64,000 bases of DNA from an uncultured Prevotellaceae bacterium. GTDB lineage: Bacteria > Bacteroidota > Bacteroidia > Bacteroidales > Bacteroidaceae. Each line of letters begins with the position of its first letter. Within the stretch, counting starts at the first letter, position 1. Below are positions 18,215-28,106 of this stretch, in pieces. The notes beneath the pieces were generated by a model. That model had not been told where the DNA came from, did not search any database, and saw only the letters and a list, made by a program, of their open reading frames with translations. The DNA lies in contig OMZS01000004.1 of the NCBI GenBank assembly GCA_900315565.1, positions 62,001 to 126,000 on the forward strand. Direction: 5' to 3'. The position numbers were made by a program, and so were the translations under genes.

Positions 18215-18808
18215 ATGAATCCAGAAACAGATTTTCGCGAGGGGCTTGACGAGCTCACCGCCCACTATTACGACATCTTGAAACTCCTTGGCGAAGACCC
18301 CGACCGCGAGGGCCTTCAGAAAACCCCTCTACGCGTAGCAAAAGCCATGCAAGTGCTTACCCGCGGCTACACCATGGATGCCCACAAGGTGCTCACCGAC
18401 GCACTCTTCAAAGAAGACTACAGCCAAATGGTCATCGTCAAAGACATCGACTTTTTCTCCATGTGCGAGCATCACATGTTGCCCTTTTACGGGAAGGTAC
18501 ACGTGGGATACATCCCCAACGGTTATATCACCGGCCTTTCGAAAATCGCACGCGTGGTGGACATCTTCAGCCACCGTCTGCAGGTGCAAGAGCGCATGAC
18601 GCTGCAAATCAAGGAGTGCATCCGCCAGACTCTCAAGCCTCTGGGCGTGATGGTGGTAGTCGAGGCCAAGCACATGTGCATGCAGATGCGTGGCGTAGAA
18701 AAACAAAACTCCATTACCACCACCAGCGAGTTCTGCGGCGCCTTCAATCAAGCAAAAACGCGCCAGGAATTTATGAACCTGCTACACTCTGACAGCAAAA
18801 AGTTTTAA
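18215..18808 (+). CDS. folE: GTP cyclohydrolase I
   Basis: Converts GTP to 7,8-dihydroneopterin triphosphate, the first step to folate (and, in some lineages, to queuosine). 197 residues from ATG 18215 ([10 protein letters not shown]). An upstream in-frame start would lie inside the SPOR gene and was rejected. Motifs: [15 protein letters not shown] near the N-terminus, then [20 protein letters not shown] with the zinc-binding Cys and the catalytic His residues. Next come [20 protein letters not shown] and SEFCGAF carrying the second zinc Cys. It is 59 bp downstream of the SPOR gene, probably the same transcript. Confidence 0.96.
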   Translation: MNPETDFREGLDELTAHYYDILKLLGEDPDREGLQKTPLRVAKAMQVLTRGYTMDAHKVLTDALFKEDYSQMVIVKDIDFFSMCEHHMLPFYGKVHVGYIPNGYITGLSKIARVVDIFSHRLQVQERMTLQIKECIRQTLKPLGVMVVVEAKHMCMQMRGVEKQNSITTTSEFCGAFNQAKTRQEFMNLLHSDSKKF

Positions 18809-18928
18809 AAATCTTCCTTCCCGAATCGTTTTTTAACATTTTGCGGTGCAAGATTGACTATCTAAGTGCGTTTTACTCAAGAAAGCAGTAAAACCATTTT
18901 TACAACCATAGAGAAAAAACAAAGTATT

Positions 18929-19597
18929 ATGAAATCATTTTTCAAAACCATTCTGCTGGCAGCATGCAGCTGCATGCTGATGTTCCAACTGGCATCGTGC
19001 CTTAGCGACAGCGATAACTCCAGCAACTCAACTGTGCTCACTCCCCAAGAAGCCGCCCACTACCTGCAAACAGTCCAAGGCACTTACGTAGGGAAAATAA
19101 AGCTCTACCATTATGTGAAAAACATCTACGGCGGTGACTCCGTAGCCGCCGATTCGGTGACGAACTACACGATGCACATCAATGCCTCCGACTCTATGGC
19201 ACATCTTACAGTGCCCGCACGTCTGCTGGCCTACACTACGAAAAGTAACGAAAAACTCTCTAAGGCAATAGCAAAAGCTACCGACCCCACACTGAAATTC
19301 AAGTTGCTGCCTTACAGGGGTTTTGACGACGATTCGCGCTACATGTCTTTCCAGTTCATTCCCTACGAGCCGCTATCCGTGGATGTCAGCTACGACGAAG
19401 GAGAAACCCACAACGTCAATCTGAAGTTTGCGCTCAACACCACTTTTGCCAACAGCAATGTCAACGTCATGGCCATTTACAGCACCTCAGACAGGATGAT
19501 TGAATTCATGTTCATTCCTTACGAATATCAGATGGACGGCAAGAACAACTTCTACGCCGCCAAGAGCGTGTTCGATTTTTATGGCAAAAAGCAGTGA
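18929..19597 (+). CDS. DUF4840-like lipoprotein
   Basis: 222 residues from ATG 18929 (MKSFFKTILLAACSCMLM). The signal peptide ends in LASC, giving a lipidated Cys followed by LSDSDNSSNS. The mature part is beta-rich with YLQTVQGTYVGKIKLYHYVKN and FQFIPYEPLSVDVSYDEG. It resembles the DUF4840 lipoproteins of Bacteroidales; that match is from memory. The last 17 bp overlap the start of tcdA in another frame, suggesting translational coupling, although no functional link is evident. Confidence 0.75.
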   Translation: MKSFFKTILLAACSCMLMFQLASCLSDSDNSSNSTVLTPQEAAHYLQTVQGTYVGKIKLYHYVKNIYGGDSVAADSVTNYTMHINASDSMAHLTVPARLLAYTTKSNEKLSKAIAKATDPTLKFKLLPYRGFDDDSRYMSFQFIPYEPLSVDVSYDEGETHNVNLKFALNTTFANSNVNVMAIYSTSDRMIEFMFIPYEYQMDGKNNFYAAKSVFDFYGKKQ

Positions 19598-20348
19598 CGA
19601 GTCCTTCGCCCGCACTCGCCTTTTGCTGGGTCAAGACGCCATGCAAAAACTCCAAGACAGCCATGTGGCCGTGTTTGGGGTGGGTGGCGTAGGCGGGTAT
19701 GCTGTTGAAGTTCTCGCAAGAAGCGGCGTGGGACATCTCACAGTCATCGACAACGACCGCGTTGACATTACCAACCTCAACCGCCAAATCATTGCCCTGC
19801 ACAGCACCATCGGGCAGCAGAAAGTTGATGTCATAGAAAAGCGCATACTTGATATTAACCCTCACTGCCAGGTGAGCAAGTTGGCTATGTTTTACCTTCC
19901 CAGCAATGCCGATGCCATCGACCTTTCTGTCTTCGACTACGTGGTGGACTGCATCGACACCGTCAGTGCCAAGATTGAACTCATCCGACGTTGCTACCAG
20001 CAAGGCGAAGGAGCCCGTCCAATTCCAATCATCAGCAGCATGGGGGCCGCCAACAAAATGGACCCCACTGCCTTCAGGGTGACCGACATCAACGACACAA
20101 AGATGGATCCACTGGCTAAAATCATCCGCAAAAAGCTTCGGAAACTGGGCATCGACCACCTCAAGGTGGTCTATAGTGAAGAGCCACCCCTACCCTACGC
20201 CGAAGACCGGCAATCTTCGCCTTCGTCAGAAGCCTCTCAGAAACAGGAAGGACAGGGAAGGCGCGCCATTCCGGCCAGCAATGCTTTTGTGCCCGCTGCC
20301 GCCGGGCTCGTCATTGGTGGAGAAGTGGTGAAAGACCTGATAAAATAG
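19581..20348 (+). CDS. tcdA: tRNA threonylcarbamoyladenosine dehydratase
   Basis: E1-like enzyme that cyclises t6A at tRNA position 37 to ct6A using ATP. 255 residues. Motifs: HVAVFGVGGVGGYAVEVLARSG for nucleotide binding (about 27-48), DNDRVDITNLNRQ (about 55-67), DYVVDCIDTVSAKIELI and the C-terminal AAAGLVIGGEVVKDLI. I chose ATG 19581 (MAKSSDESFARTRLLLGQ), which overlaps the preceding gene by 17 bp. An insertion rich in Ser and Gln (about 213-235) replaces a usually shorter loop. It is convergent with tsaE, 7 bp between stops; TsaE helps make the t6A that TcdA then modifies. Confidence 0.92.
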   Translation: MAKSSDESFARTRLLLGQDAMQKLQDSHVAVFGVGGVGGYAVEVLARSGVGHLTVIDNDRVDITNLNRQIIALHSTIGQQKVDVIEKRILDINPHCQVSKLAMFYLPSNADAIDLSVFDYVVDCIDTVSAKIELIRRCYQQGEGARPIPIISSMGAANKMDPTAFRVTDINDTKMDPLAKIIRKKLRKLGIDHLKVVYSEEPPLPYAEDRQSSPSSEASQKQEGQGRRAIPASNAFVPAAAGLVIGGEVVKDLIK

Positions 20349-20355
20349 CCGCTGT

Positions 20356-20817
20356 TCAGTCGGTTACAACAGTTCGTGTGCCGTCGGGATTCTCGCTGAT
20401 AGTAACGCGAACTGTATTGTCGGGCAAAAGCTCCTCAATGAGTTCGGGCCACTCAATGAAACAAAGGGCACGAGGGTGATAGAAATAATCTTCGTACCCC
20501 ATGTCATAGACTTCCTCTATTCGTTTGATGCGATAGAAATCGAAATGATAAACAGGAATACCGGCCAACTGCGAGGGAATAACGGAATTTTTGTCTTCGG
20601 CTGAAACAGACGCTGTCTGGTATTCGTTAATGATGGCGAAAGTGGGCGAAGTGACAACTTCTTCTACTCCCAACGTTTCGCAAACAGCCTTGATAAACGT
20701 GGTTTTTCCAGCCCCCATCTTGCCGTAGAAGGCAAAAATACGGTTGTTGCCCATCTGAAGGACAAACGTTCGGGCAGCTTCGTTAATCTGATCAATGCTT
20801 TGAATAGGTATCGTCAT
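20356..20817 (-). CDS. tsaE: tRNA t6A biosynthesis ATPase TsaE (YjeE)
   Basis: ATPase of the threonylcarbamoyl transferase complex with TsaB and TsaD. 153 residues. Walker A is GKMGAGKTTFIKAVCETLG (about 33-51), followed by VTSPTFAIINEY (the switch region) and YHFDFYRIKRIEEV, with FIEWPEL as the Walker-B/Trp motif; all are typical. It is the last gene of the aroA-porW-porX-tsaE series on the minus strand, 43 bp after porX. An insertion around residues 70-85 (TASVSAEDKNSV) is not usual but lies in a loop. Confidence 0.94.
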   Translation of the reverse strand: MTIPIQSIDQINEAARTFVLQMGNNRIFAFYGKMGAGKTTFIKAVCETLGVEEVVTSPTFAIINEYQTASVSAEDKNSVIPSQLAGIPVYHFDFYRIKRIEEVYDMGYEDYFYHPRALCFIEWPELIEELLPDNTVRVTISENPDGTRTVVTD

Positions 20818-20860
20818 TATTTTCTTTCAGTTTAAATCGTTAAATCCTTCTATCCTCCCA

Positions 20861-22465
20861 CTATCGTGTCTTGCTTTTAAGACTGATAAGGGGCACTATC
20901 ATTTCTTCCATCGAGATGCCGCCATGCTGGAATGTGTCCTTATAATAACTCACATAATAATTGTAGTTGTTGGGATAAGCAAAGAAAGCATCGCCCATGG
21001 CAAAAACATAGCTGGTAGAGAGATTGGGGGCAGGCAACATGGCTTTTTGCGGCTCGCGAACGACAAACACTTCCTTGGGATTGTAGTTGAGGTTTTTGCC
21101 CAGCTTATAGCGAAGGTTCGTGTTGGTATTTCGGTCGCCAATGATTCTTACGGGCTTAGAGGCGCGTATGCTGCCATGGTCGGTGGTGAGAATAACACGG
21201 TAGTTGGTTTGAGCAAGCCGCTTGAACAGTTCTGAGATGACAGAATGGCGAAACCAACTAAGCGTTATACTGCGATAGGCACTCTCGTTGCTCGCCAGCT
21301 CGCGCACCATCTTCGATTCTGTCCGGGCATGCGACAACATGTCGATGAAATTGATGACAACCACGTTGAGGTCATATTGACTGAGCTGATTGAACTGTTG
21401 GAGCAGGCGGTCGGCCCCCTGCGAGTCGTTCACCTTATGATAAGAGAAGGTGTTGCGGCGGCGGTAACGTTCGAGCTGCGTCTGCACGAGCGGCCCTTCG
21501 TTGAGGTTCTTTCCTTCTTCCTCATCCTCGTCCACCCACAGCGCGGGAAACATCTGTGCAATTTTGTTAGGCATGAGACCACTGAAAATGGCGTTACGGG
21601 CATACTGAGTGGCGGTGGGCAAGATACTCATGTAAAGGTCTTCGTCTATTTCGAAAGAGTCGCCTATTTCCTGAGCCAGCATGCGCCACTGGTCGTAGCG
21701 GAAGTTGTCAATTACAATGACAAACACCTTCTCGCCCTGGTCGAGCAAAGGAAACACTTTGGTCTTGAAGATGTCGGGACTCATCAGAGGGGCGGCTACA
21801 CCCGAAGCAGACTGAGTGACAGGCTTGCGAACGGCGGCTTTGAACTTGTCGTCGCGCTCTTCAACCCAGCGCAGATAGTTCTGCTTAATAAACTTGGCAA
21901 AACCCACGTTGGCTTCTTCTTTCTGTGTGGCCAGAATCTCGGTCATGCTGCCGTCAGTGCTACTCAATTCCAGTTCCCAATGAACAAGGCGCTTATACAC
22001 CTGATACCAGTCGTCGCAGGTCTTACAGTCTTGTATTTGCATGGAAATATCCATAAAATTCTGCTGATAGCTGGTTTGTGTCACCTGCGAAACAATTTGT
22101 TTCTGGTGAATATTCTTTTTGAGGGTCAGCAGAATTTGGTTAGGATTGACAGGCTTTATCAGATAGTCGGCAATTTTCGAGCCGATGGCCTGGTTCATGA
22201 TGTCTTCTTCCTCGCTCTTGGTCACCATGACAACAGGCGTAGCTGGTGAGATCTCCTTGATTTTCTGAAGCGTTTCCAAACCAGTGAGTCCAGGCATCAT
22301 TTCATCGAGCAGAATCAGGTCGAAACTGTGCTGGGTGCATTGGTCGATGGCATCGGTTCCGTTGCTTACCGTAATCACTTCGTAACCTTTCTTTTCGAGA
22401 AACAGAATATGCGCTTTCAGCAATTCAATTTCGTCGTCAACCCAAAGCAATAATCCGTTAGTCAT
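20861..22465 (-). CDS. porX: PorX, response regulator with PglZ phosphatase domain (T9SS regulator)
   Basis: Cytosolic regulator of type IX secretion. 534 residues. The receiver domain (1-120) has acidic pair DDE at 10-12, phosphoacceptor Asp54 (LILLDEMMPG), Thr82 and Lys104 (LIKPVNP). A helical linker follows. The C-terminal PglZ/alkaline-phosphatase-fold domain (about 210-530) has VFVIVIDNFRYDQWRML, the SILPTATQYARNAIF catalytic-Thr segment and LTTDHGSIR with metal ligands. In Porphyromonas gingivalis PorX pairs with the histidine kinase PorY and regulates secretion genes; PorY is not in this window. It lies 52 bp after porW, which links it to the secretion machinery. Confidence 0.93.
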   Translation of the reverse strand: MTNGLLLWVDDEIELLKAHILFLEKKGYEVITVSNGTDAIDQCTQHSFDLILLDEMMPGLTGLETLQKIKEISPATPVVMVTKSEEEDIMNQAIGSKIADYLIKPVNPNQILLTLKKNIHQKQIVSQVTQTSYQQNFMDISMQIQDCKTCDDWYQVYKRLVHWELELSSTDGSMTEILATQKEEANVGFAKFIKQNYLRWVEERDDKFKAAVRKPVTQSASGVAAPLMSPDIFKTKVFPLLDQGEKVFVIVIDNFRYDQWRMLAQEIGDSFEIDEDLYMSILPTATQYARNAIFSGLMPNKIAQMFPALWVDEDEEEGKNLNEGPLVQTQLERYRRRNTFSYHKVNDSQGADRLLQQFNQLSQYDLNVVVINFIDMLSHARTESKMVRELASNESAYRSITLSWFRHSVISELFKRLAQTNYRVILTTDHGSIRASKPVRIIGDRNTNTNLRYKLGKNLNYNPKEVFVVREPQKAMLPAPNLSTSYVFAMGDAFFAYPNNYNYYVSYYKDTFQHGGISMEEMIVPLISLKSKTR

Positions 22466-22517
22466 ATATTCTATTTATTTCTTTGCTATTATTTCATTTT
22501 TCTTTCTGATGTAGTGC

Positions 22518-25500
22518 CTAGAAGCCGTCCAAATCGTAGTATTCATCCTCGAGGTCCAAGGGGTCTTGCTGTTTGGCTGGCTGTTTGGGCTGCTCAACTG
22601 GAGGCGCGGCAGGAGTAACAGGTTTTACTTCCTGTTGTTTATTGGGCTTTGCAGCCTCAGTCTTCTGCTGGTTATTGGCAGGTTTTTGCTGATTTACCGC
22701 CGGCTGTTGAGCAGCAGGTGCAGGTTCCTCATCGTCGAAAATGAAATATTCATCATCGTTTTCAGGCTGAGTTGTCACAGGTTCCACGGGAGTTGCAGGT
22801 TCCACGGGGGTTGCAGGTTCCACGGGGGTAACCGGCTCCACAGGGGTAACTGGCTTCACGGGGGTAACTGGCTTCACGGGAGTAACCGGCTCAACAGGAG
22901 TTACTGGCTCCACGGGGGTAACCGGCTTCACGGGCGTTGTTGGTTCCTCCTTCTTCGATGGAGTATCTTTTTCTTTCTTTGGCTCGTTTTTCTCTACCTC
23001 TTCATTCGGAATAACAGTTTCTGTTGGAACAGGCTCTGTGAGAGGCGCAGCCACTTCCTCTTCCTCGACAACCACCGTTTCGTTTGTTTGGGTTTGTGGC
23101 TGTTCGCCGCCCACATCAAACACGTCGTCATTTCCTCCAAACACATCGCCGACGCCACCAGAACTATCAGTGTCCTCCGCTTCTCGCCTTTCGTTAGGAT
23201 CAGGACGATACTCTATTTCGGCTGGTTCGGTGAGCAACCGGTAGGTACTGATCTTAAGCGGAGCAAAGTTCTTTTCATAGAACTCATCATACTCGTCGTA
23301 ACTAAATTGTGTGCCCAACAATTCGAGGTTTGTTTGGCTGATGATAATGCTTCGCGCTTTTTCCGTCAGTTCCATCAGACGGCGGTTGTTGTATAGCTGA
23401 CGCGCATATTGCAAAGCCTCATCGTAGCTGCGGAATCCGGCCACACTCATGCGATGAAGCCCGTCAACATCTTCGGTGGCTATGTCGAAGTTGCGCACCA
23501 GGAAACTGGTGAAATTGAATTTGGCCAGCTCAAAGAGAACCTTGTTTTCGTCAAGCGAATCGGGCTCGTAGGCTATCATAAAGACAAAGGGGATATCGCG
23601 GTCGGCAATAAACTCGCGGGCGGCAATGCTGTCGCTGTCGTTGAGCACAATGGAACGACGCTCCCACACATTGCCCATATCAAACTTGCCACCGTGCAAC
23701 CGCCTACCCGCCTGCACGCCATTGATGATCATGCCTGCCAACTCGCTGATGCGGCTCTGCGGATACTTCTCCACCACTTCTTTCATGTCGGTCAGACAGC
23801 CGCTGGCATCACCCGAATTGAGTTTGCTCAAGCCCCCGATAAAGATAAACTTGTCGCGGTTGGCACCCATGGGGAAACGGTTTTTCGACACAGTGGCATT
23901 GCCAGCCACCTCGGTGTAGCGGTCGGCTTTAAAGGCCTCGTAAGTAGCCGCATAGAGCGAGTCCTCAATGTGTTCGCCAAAGAGTGAGTTTTCTTTATAG
24001 TAGGGATCGGAAAGCAATGTGGTCCATTGATTGTCAGGATAAGCCGATTTCAATTTGTCAAGATAGACATTGGCCATAGCCATATTGTTTTTACGCGCAT
24101 AGAGCAAATAGAGATGGTAATATGCATCGGCCATCTGCTCGAAGTCGGGATAGTTGTCGGTAAGCCGTCGCAAATGTTCCTCGCTGAGGCGCAGGTTGTC
24201 GAGCTTGTCCTTAAAAATAACACCAGCATTGTAAAGACCCGACTCAATAATCAGGTTGCTGGCCTGAACTTGTTCTTCGGTGAACGGAATCTGTGCCAGA
24301 TAGTATTCGCGCTTATGGGGGTCGTTTTGAGCACTGTCGGTGACCTGCGAGAGCGAGTCCTCTATGGTCTGTGCCCGCTCTATGGAATCGCGCATGAGCT
24401 GGGCGGTCTCCTCGTCCATTTCCTCGTTCAGCGAGGCCACCACGGTTTTGTTTGCTCGCTGCCAGTTGTCCACATTCTCGCGTTTTCCCCACAGTTTCTG
24501 GAAGGTTGCCTTTCCTTGGCTTACGGCCAGCGGATTGTAGAAATACCACTGCCCCTGATTCTGCTGGGCTGCGTTGAGGGCAGGTTGTTGCATGTTGGTC
24601 CTACCGTTGAGACCACCTTGCTGCTGCAACTGCTGCTGAGCATTGGCTTCTGCCGCAGCACGGCGTTCTTCGCGTTCTTTTTTCTTCAGAGCATCAATGA
24701 CTCGGTCGATAGCGGCATTGCGGTCTTTCTCGCTCATTTTGGCCAACTCCTGCAACGAGTCCTGCAGATGGACAGCCTCTGTATGGGGAGCCAATTCGTC
24801 AAGAATCTTTGAACGTTGCGACAGTTGCTCATAGTCGTCGCGGTCTTTATCGAGCAGTCCGATGGCCTCGCCATAACAGCGCTGTGCATCGCCGAATTTC
24901 TCTTTTGCCCAGTACAGGTCGCCCAAGTGCAGCAGCAGCACACCTTTCTCTATGCCGCTTCGGGTGGCTTTCTGGTTGCCTTTTTCGTAGGCAGCAATGG
25001 CATTGGCAGTGTCGCGCTGGGTGAGATAAATGTTTCCTATGGCATAATACACTTGGTCGAGGTATTCCTTGTTGTTGTCAGAAGCAGCCATTCGCTTCAG
25101 CTTGCTAATCATCTGCTTGGCACGCCCAACGGCCATCACCTCGGTCATAGCAATTCGGGCATTGAACTCCAGCTGATAAGGCGGATTCATGCCCACAACG
25201 TGTTTAAAAGCCTTGTAAGCCAGCTCGCGGTGGCCCAGGGCTGCTTCGAGTTGCCCCATCAAAAACCATTCGCGGGCTTTTTGCTTGCGACGCATTTCGT
25301 GTTTGATGACCTTTCGCAAGTATGGTATAGCCTCCTCGTAGCGTTTCAGATGAATGTAATAATCGGCGTAAGTGTAGTCCCATTCCTTTACGGCACGCCA
25401 GTCGAGCGAATCGCGGCGCATCTTGGTTATCACGTCCTCAGCGTCATACATCCAGTCTTGCTCAATGTAGCACTTAGCCAGCCAAGCGCGCGCCTTACCG

Positions 25501-26450
25501 TAGATGGCCGGCTGGGTGGCATAAAGACGGCTCATGTAGGCAAAAGTTGAGGCGGCCTCTTCAAAATCGCCCTTCATAAACTGCGAGCGTCCCAGCAGCA
25601 TCCATGCTTTCCACAAGAACGGATTGTATTCGCGTCGGTTGAGCCACTCAATGTCGCGCTCGGTTTTTTTCTTATTACTGTTCCATTCTGGACGGCGCTT
25701 GATGCTATGGCGCTTTATGGCCTTCTCGCTTTTTTCTATGGCGCGCTCAAAGTTTCCCTTGCCCAGCTCTTTGCTGTTCTTATTGCCAACGGTGTAGAGC
25801 GGAATCATTTCGGTGAAATTGTCCTTGTTGCCATTTTCTTTTTCCAGCGAACCGTCAATATAGGCCAGGGCACCATTATAATAGGTATTATAACGCGCGT
25901 TAAAGGAATGCCACCAGCGACTTTTTGCCGTATTCTTTTGGGTAGAACACGAGGTGGCTAAAAAAACAGAAAATGGCACCAAGAAACATAGTACCGCCAA
26001 ACGCGAAACACTGTTATCGCGTCTGGCGGCATTTGTTTCTGTCTGCTCCGAACCATGGTTTGGCTCACCGAGCAGCATCACCACTTCGTCTTTCAACTGA
26101 TTGGGCAAGCTGATGCCTCGAAGAACGAGACTACGGTTCCATCCCGCCACCTCGTTGGGGCGCATGGTATAGAGCACCTCGCGAAACGCCTCGGCCTCGT
26201 CGTCGCTATAACTGTCCGACTCGCGTCCGCGGAAAGCATCCAGTTCCTCGTCATCATAATATTCTATCTCCTTCGTAGCAGCCTCCATCATGCATTCTTG
26301 CTCACACTGGGTGCGAACCGAACCGTCGCAAGTGGCACACGAGGGATTGTTCACCACGTGAGTCTCTTGGTCGCATCGTCGATTGCGGAGCATCGTCGAT
26401 AGGGCAACTATCAGCCCCAGAGTTATTAGTATGATGACAAGAACAGCCAT
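22518..26450 (-). CDS. porW: PorW/SprE-type TPR lipoprotein in one frame with an N-terminal membrane protein
   Basis: 1310 residues with no internal stop. Residues 1-125 are a separate module: one TM helix, a Cys-rich stretch ([15 protein letters not shown]) and an acidic motif, DDEELDAF. I recall this from other Bacteroidales as its own gene beside porW. A lipoprotein signal then appears internally ([15 protein letters not shown], Cys168), followed by [22 protein letters not shown] and many TPR units to about 950. That part is PorW/SprE, an outer-membrane-associated T9SS component. The C-terminus has nine VTPVEP-like repeats and a Gln/Pro-rich, acidic end. Met125 (26078) could start PorW separately. 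Gap to porX is 52 bp, to aroA 15 bp. Confidence 0.85.
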   Translation of the reverse strand: MAVLVIILITLGLIVALSTMLRNRRCDQETHVVNNPSCATCDGSVRTQCEQECMMEAATKEIEYYDDEELDAFRGRESDSYSDDEAEAFREVLYTMRPNEVAGWNRSLVLRGISLPNQLKDEVVMLLGEPNHGSEQTETNAARRDNSVSRLAVLCFLVPFSVFLATSCSTQKNTAKSRWWHSFNARYNTYYNGALAYIDGSLEKENGNKDNFTEMIPLYTVGNKNSKELGKGNFERAIEKSEKAIKRHSIKRRPEWNSNKKKTERDIEWLNRREYNPFLWKAWMLLGRSQFMKGDFEEAASTFAYMSRLYATQPAIYGKARAWLAKCYIEQDWMYDAEDVITKMRRDSLDWRAVKEWDYTYADYYIHLKRYEEAIPYLRKVIKHEMRRKQKAREWFLMGQLEAALGHRELAYKAFKHVVGMNPPYQLEFNARIAMTEVMAVGRAKQMISKLKRMAASDNNKEYLDQVYYAIGNIYLTQRDTANAIAAYEKGNQKATRSGIEKGVLLLHLGDLYWAKEKFGDAQRCYGEAIGLLDKDRDDYEQLSQRSKILDELAPHTEAVHLQDSLQELAKMSEKDRNAAIDRVIDALKKKEREERRAAAEANAQQQLQQQGGLNGRTNMQQPALNAAQQNQGQWYFYNPLAVSQGKATFQKLWGKRENVDNWQRANKTVVASLNEEMDEETAQLMRDSIERAQTIEDSLSQVTDSAQNDPHKREYYLAQIPFTEEQVQASNLIIESGLYNAGVIFKDKLDNLRLSEEHLRRLTDNYPDFEQMADAYYHLYLLYARKNNMAMANVYLDKLKSAYPDNQWTTLLSDPYYKENSLFGEHIEDSLYAATYEAFKADRYTEVAGNATVSKNRFPMGANRDKFIFIGGLSKLNSGDASGCLTDMKEVVEKYPQSRISELAGMIINGVQAGRRLHGGKFDMGNVWERRSIVLNDSDSIAAREFIADRDIPFVFMIAYEPDSLDENKVLFELAKFNFTSFLVRNFDIATEDVDGLHRMSVAGFRSYDEALQYARQLYNNRRLMELTEKARSIIISQTNLELLGTQFSYDEYDEFYEKNFAPLKISTYRLLTEPAEIEYRPDPNERREAEDTDSSGGVGDVFGGNDDVFDVGGEQPQTQTNETVVVEEEEVAAPLTEPVPTETVIPNEEVEKNEPKKEKDTPSKKEEPTTPVKPVTPVEPVTPVEPVTPVKPVTPVKPVTPVEPVTPVEPATPVEPATPVEPVTTQPENDDEYFIFDDEEPAPAAQQPAVNQQKPANNQQKTEAAKPNKQQEVKPVTPAAPPVEQPKQPAKQQDPLDLEDEYYDLDGF
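22780..22941 (-). repeat. Nine 18-bp tandem repeats coding (V-T/A-P-V-E/K-P)n in porW
   Basis: Units start at 22780 and every 18 bp to 22924. They are similar but not identical (GGTTCCACGGGAGTTGCA and variants). They encode a Pro-rich hexapeptide repeat in the porW C-terminal region, which is likely to vary in length between strains. Confidence 0.9.
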
Positions 26451-26465
26451 TACAAGGGTCAGAAG

Positions 26466-27797
26466 TTATGAGTTTTCGGTGTTGTCATCATTCTCGTTGT
26501 CGTCATTGCTTTCGTCAACGTCATTGCTGACTATCTTGACGCCCACTTTCTCCAAATCGGCCCAAAAGCTGGGATACGACTTGCTCACCACTCCCGGATT
26601 ATTGATTCTCAATCCGGGAATTTTGGCTGCTGCCGGGGCAAATGCCAATGCCATACGATGGTCGTCGTAGGTGTCGATGGCAGGTTCGCTCTCTGCCTCA
26701 CACCGCTCGCCGTTCCACACCAGTTCGCGGCCGTTGATATCAATGAGCACAAAACCCAGCTTGCGCATTTCTTTCTTCAGGGCAACAATCCGGTCGGTCT
26801 CCTTTATTTTCAGTGTCTGCAGCCCCGTGAAATGAAACGGAATATTCATCATGGCACAGCACACCACAAACGTCTGTGCCAAATCGGGCGAATTCACAAA
26901 ATTATAGTCCAGCCGTGGAAGCATGGTGCGGTTTTTCTTCAGCGTCACCGTAGTAGGCACACCCTCCTCGGTGGTCTCAAAAACCGTCTTAATACCTAGC
27001 AGACTGAAAATGTAACGCACCGAAGAGTCGCCCTGCCGGCTTCCGTCCATCAGCCCTGTCAGTCTGATTTCGCTCTCCGGGTCGGCTGTCAGTGCCAACA
27101 GTTCATACCAATAGGAAGCCGAGCTCCAGTCGTTCTCTATCAGATACGAGCGCGCCTCATAAGGTTGTGGTGCAACACGAATGGTATCGATGTCTGCCCA
27201 TTCTGCCTTTGCCCCGAAACAATTCATCGTGTAGAGTGTCAGATCAATATAAGGTCGCGAAATAACGCTGCCCGTCAGTCTCAACTCCAGTCCCTTCTCC
27301 AGTACAGGACCTATCATCAGCAGAGCCGAAATGTATTGCGAGCTGACATTACCGGGAATTTCAAGCCGTCCTCCTTCGAGTGTGTTTCCCTCGATGCGCA
27401 ATGGTGGGAAACCCTCCTCGCCCACATAGCTGATGCTGGCACCCAGGCTGCGCAACGCATCTACCAAAATGCCTATCGGACGATGCTTCATGCGCTCGGT
27501 GCCAGTGAGCGTATGCACATGGCCTGGCATCACCGACAGCAGAGCCGTCATAAAACGCATGGCTGTGCCCGCCGCCTTGATGTCTATCACGTCAGGCATT
27601 TGGCGCAATGCCCTCACGATGACCTGTGTATCGTCGCAATCAGACAGATTGCTCGGCAAGGCTAAGGCATCGTCAGCCCCCCGCGCTCCCTGAGCCAACG
27701 CATGAATAATGAGGGCCCGATTACTGATGCTTTTCGAGGCAGGCAGATTTACCGTCGCCTGTATCTGCGACGGAACAGTGAGTAAATATTGTGTCAT
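26466..27797 (-). CDS. aroA: 3-phosphoshikimate 1-carboxyvinyltransferase (EPSP synthase)
   Basis: Condenses shikimate 3-phosphate with PEP in the aromatic amino-acid pathway; cytosolic. 443 residues. Motifs: LPASKSISNRALIIHAL near the N-terminus, AAGTAMRFMTALL (the GTxxR region), GTERMKHRPI, GNVSSQYISALLM, DYNFVNSPDLAQTF and LKIKETDRIVALKKEM, ending with TYDDHRMALAFAPAA. The order is that of EPSP synthase. The last about 20 residues (SNDVDESNDDNENDDNTENS) are an acidic Asn/Asp tail absent from the core enzyme. It is the first gene of the series that continues with porW. A 34-codon frame upstream overlaps its start by ATGA. Confidence 0.95.
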   Translation of the reverse strand: MTQYLLTVPSQIQATVNLPASKSISNRALIIHALAQGARGADDALALPSNLSDCDDTQVIVRALRQMPDVIDIKAAGTAMRFMTALLSVMPGHVHTLTGTERMKHRPIGILVDALRSLGASISYVGEEGFPPLRIEGNTLEGGRLEIPGNVSSQYISALLMIGPVLEKGLELRLTGSVISRPYIDLTLYTMNCFGAKAEWADIDTIRVAPQPYEARSYLIENDWSSASYWYELLALTADPESEIRLTGLMDGSRQGDSSVRYIFSLLGIKTVFETTEEGVPTTVTLKKNRTMLPRLDYNFVNSPDLAQTFVVCCAMMNIPFHFTGLQTLKIKETDRIVALKKEMRKLGFVLIDINGRELVWNGERCEAESEPAIDTYDDHRMALAFAPAAAKIPGLRINNPGVVSKSYPSFWADLEKVGVKIVSNDVDESNDDNENDDNTENS

Positions 27798-27898
27798 GTT
27801 TTCTCTTTTTCGTTTCTCTTATTGTTTTCGTTGACGTTGATGTTCTCGCTGACGCCAGCGTTCTCGTCGTTGTTTTTTGCTGACGTTCTCGTTGACAT
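27794..27898 (-). CDS. Possible 34-residue leader peptide overlapping the aroA start
   Basis: ATG at 27898 opens a frame (MSTRTSAKNNDENAG...) that ends in a TGA overlapping the aroA ATG as ATGA. Composition is Asn/Glu/Lys-rich, made from GTTCTCG-like DNA repeats that resemble the coding of the aroA acidic tail. No family is recognised. It may be only a by-product of the repeat; translational coupling is the one reason to list it. Confidence 0.25.
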   Translation of the reverse strand: MSTRTSAKNNDENAGVSENINVNENNKRNEKEKT

Positions 27899-27972
27899 TA
27901 TCGTCTTTACTATACAATAAACGTACAAAAACGCGCTAAAGTGTGCCGCAATCAAAAAAAATCACCAAAAAA

Positions 27973-28004
27973 TTTGCACGTTTCATAAAAAGTATGTACT
28001 TTTG
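27973..28004 (+). promoter_or_regulatory. Promoter of tRNA-Pro
   Basis: TTTG at 27973-27976 and TACTTTTG at 27997-28004, 20-bp spacer. The tRNA begins 24 bp after the -7 box. Confidence 0.75.
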
Positions 28005-28027
28005 CAACCGCTTTCAAAGCAAAGGAT

Positions 28028-28103
28028 CGGGATTTAGCGCAGTTGGTAGCGCACACGTCTGGGGGGCGCGAGGTCGCTGGTTCGAGTCCAGTAATCCCGA
28101 CCA
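28028..28103 (+). tRNA. tRNA-Pro (anticodon GGG)
   Basis: 76 nt including encoded CCA (28101-28103). Acceptor CGGGATT pairs with AATCCCG; D-stem GCGC/GCGC; anticodon loop CTGGGGG with GGG at 28061-28063; T-stem GCTGG/CCAGT with loop TTCGAGT. The anticodon stem CACGT/GCGCG has an A-C mismatch at pair 28-42, where I would expect A-T. It reads CCC and probably CCU proline codons. It has its own promoter and terminator. Confidence 0.93.
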
Positions 28104-28106
28104 AAA

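Noticed and set aside
22780-22941. Possible CRISPR array (regular 18-bp repeats)
   Set aside because: Units are contiguous without spacers and lie inside porW coding for a Pro-rich hexapeptide; no cas genes are near.
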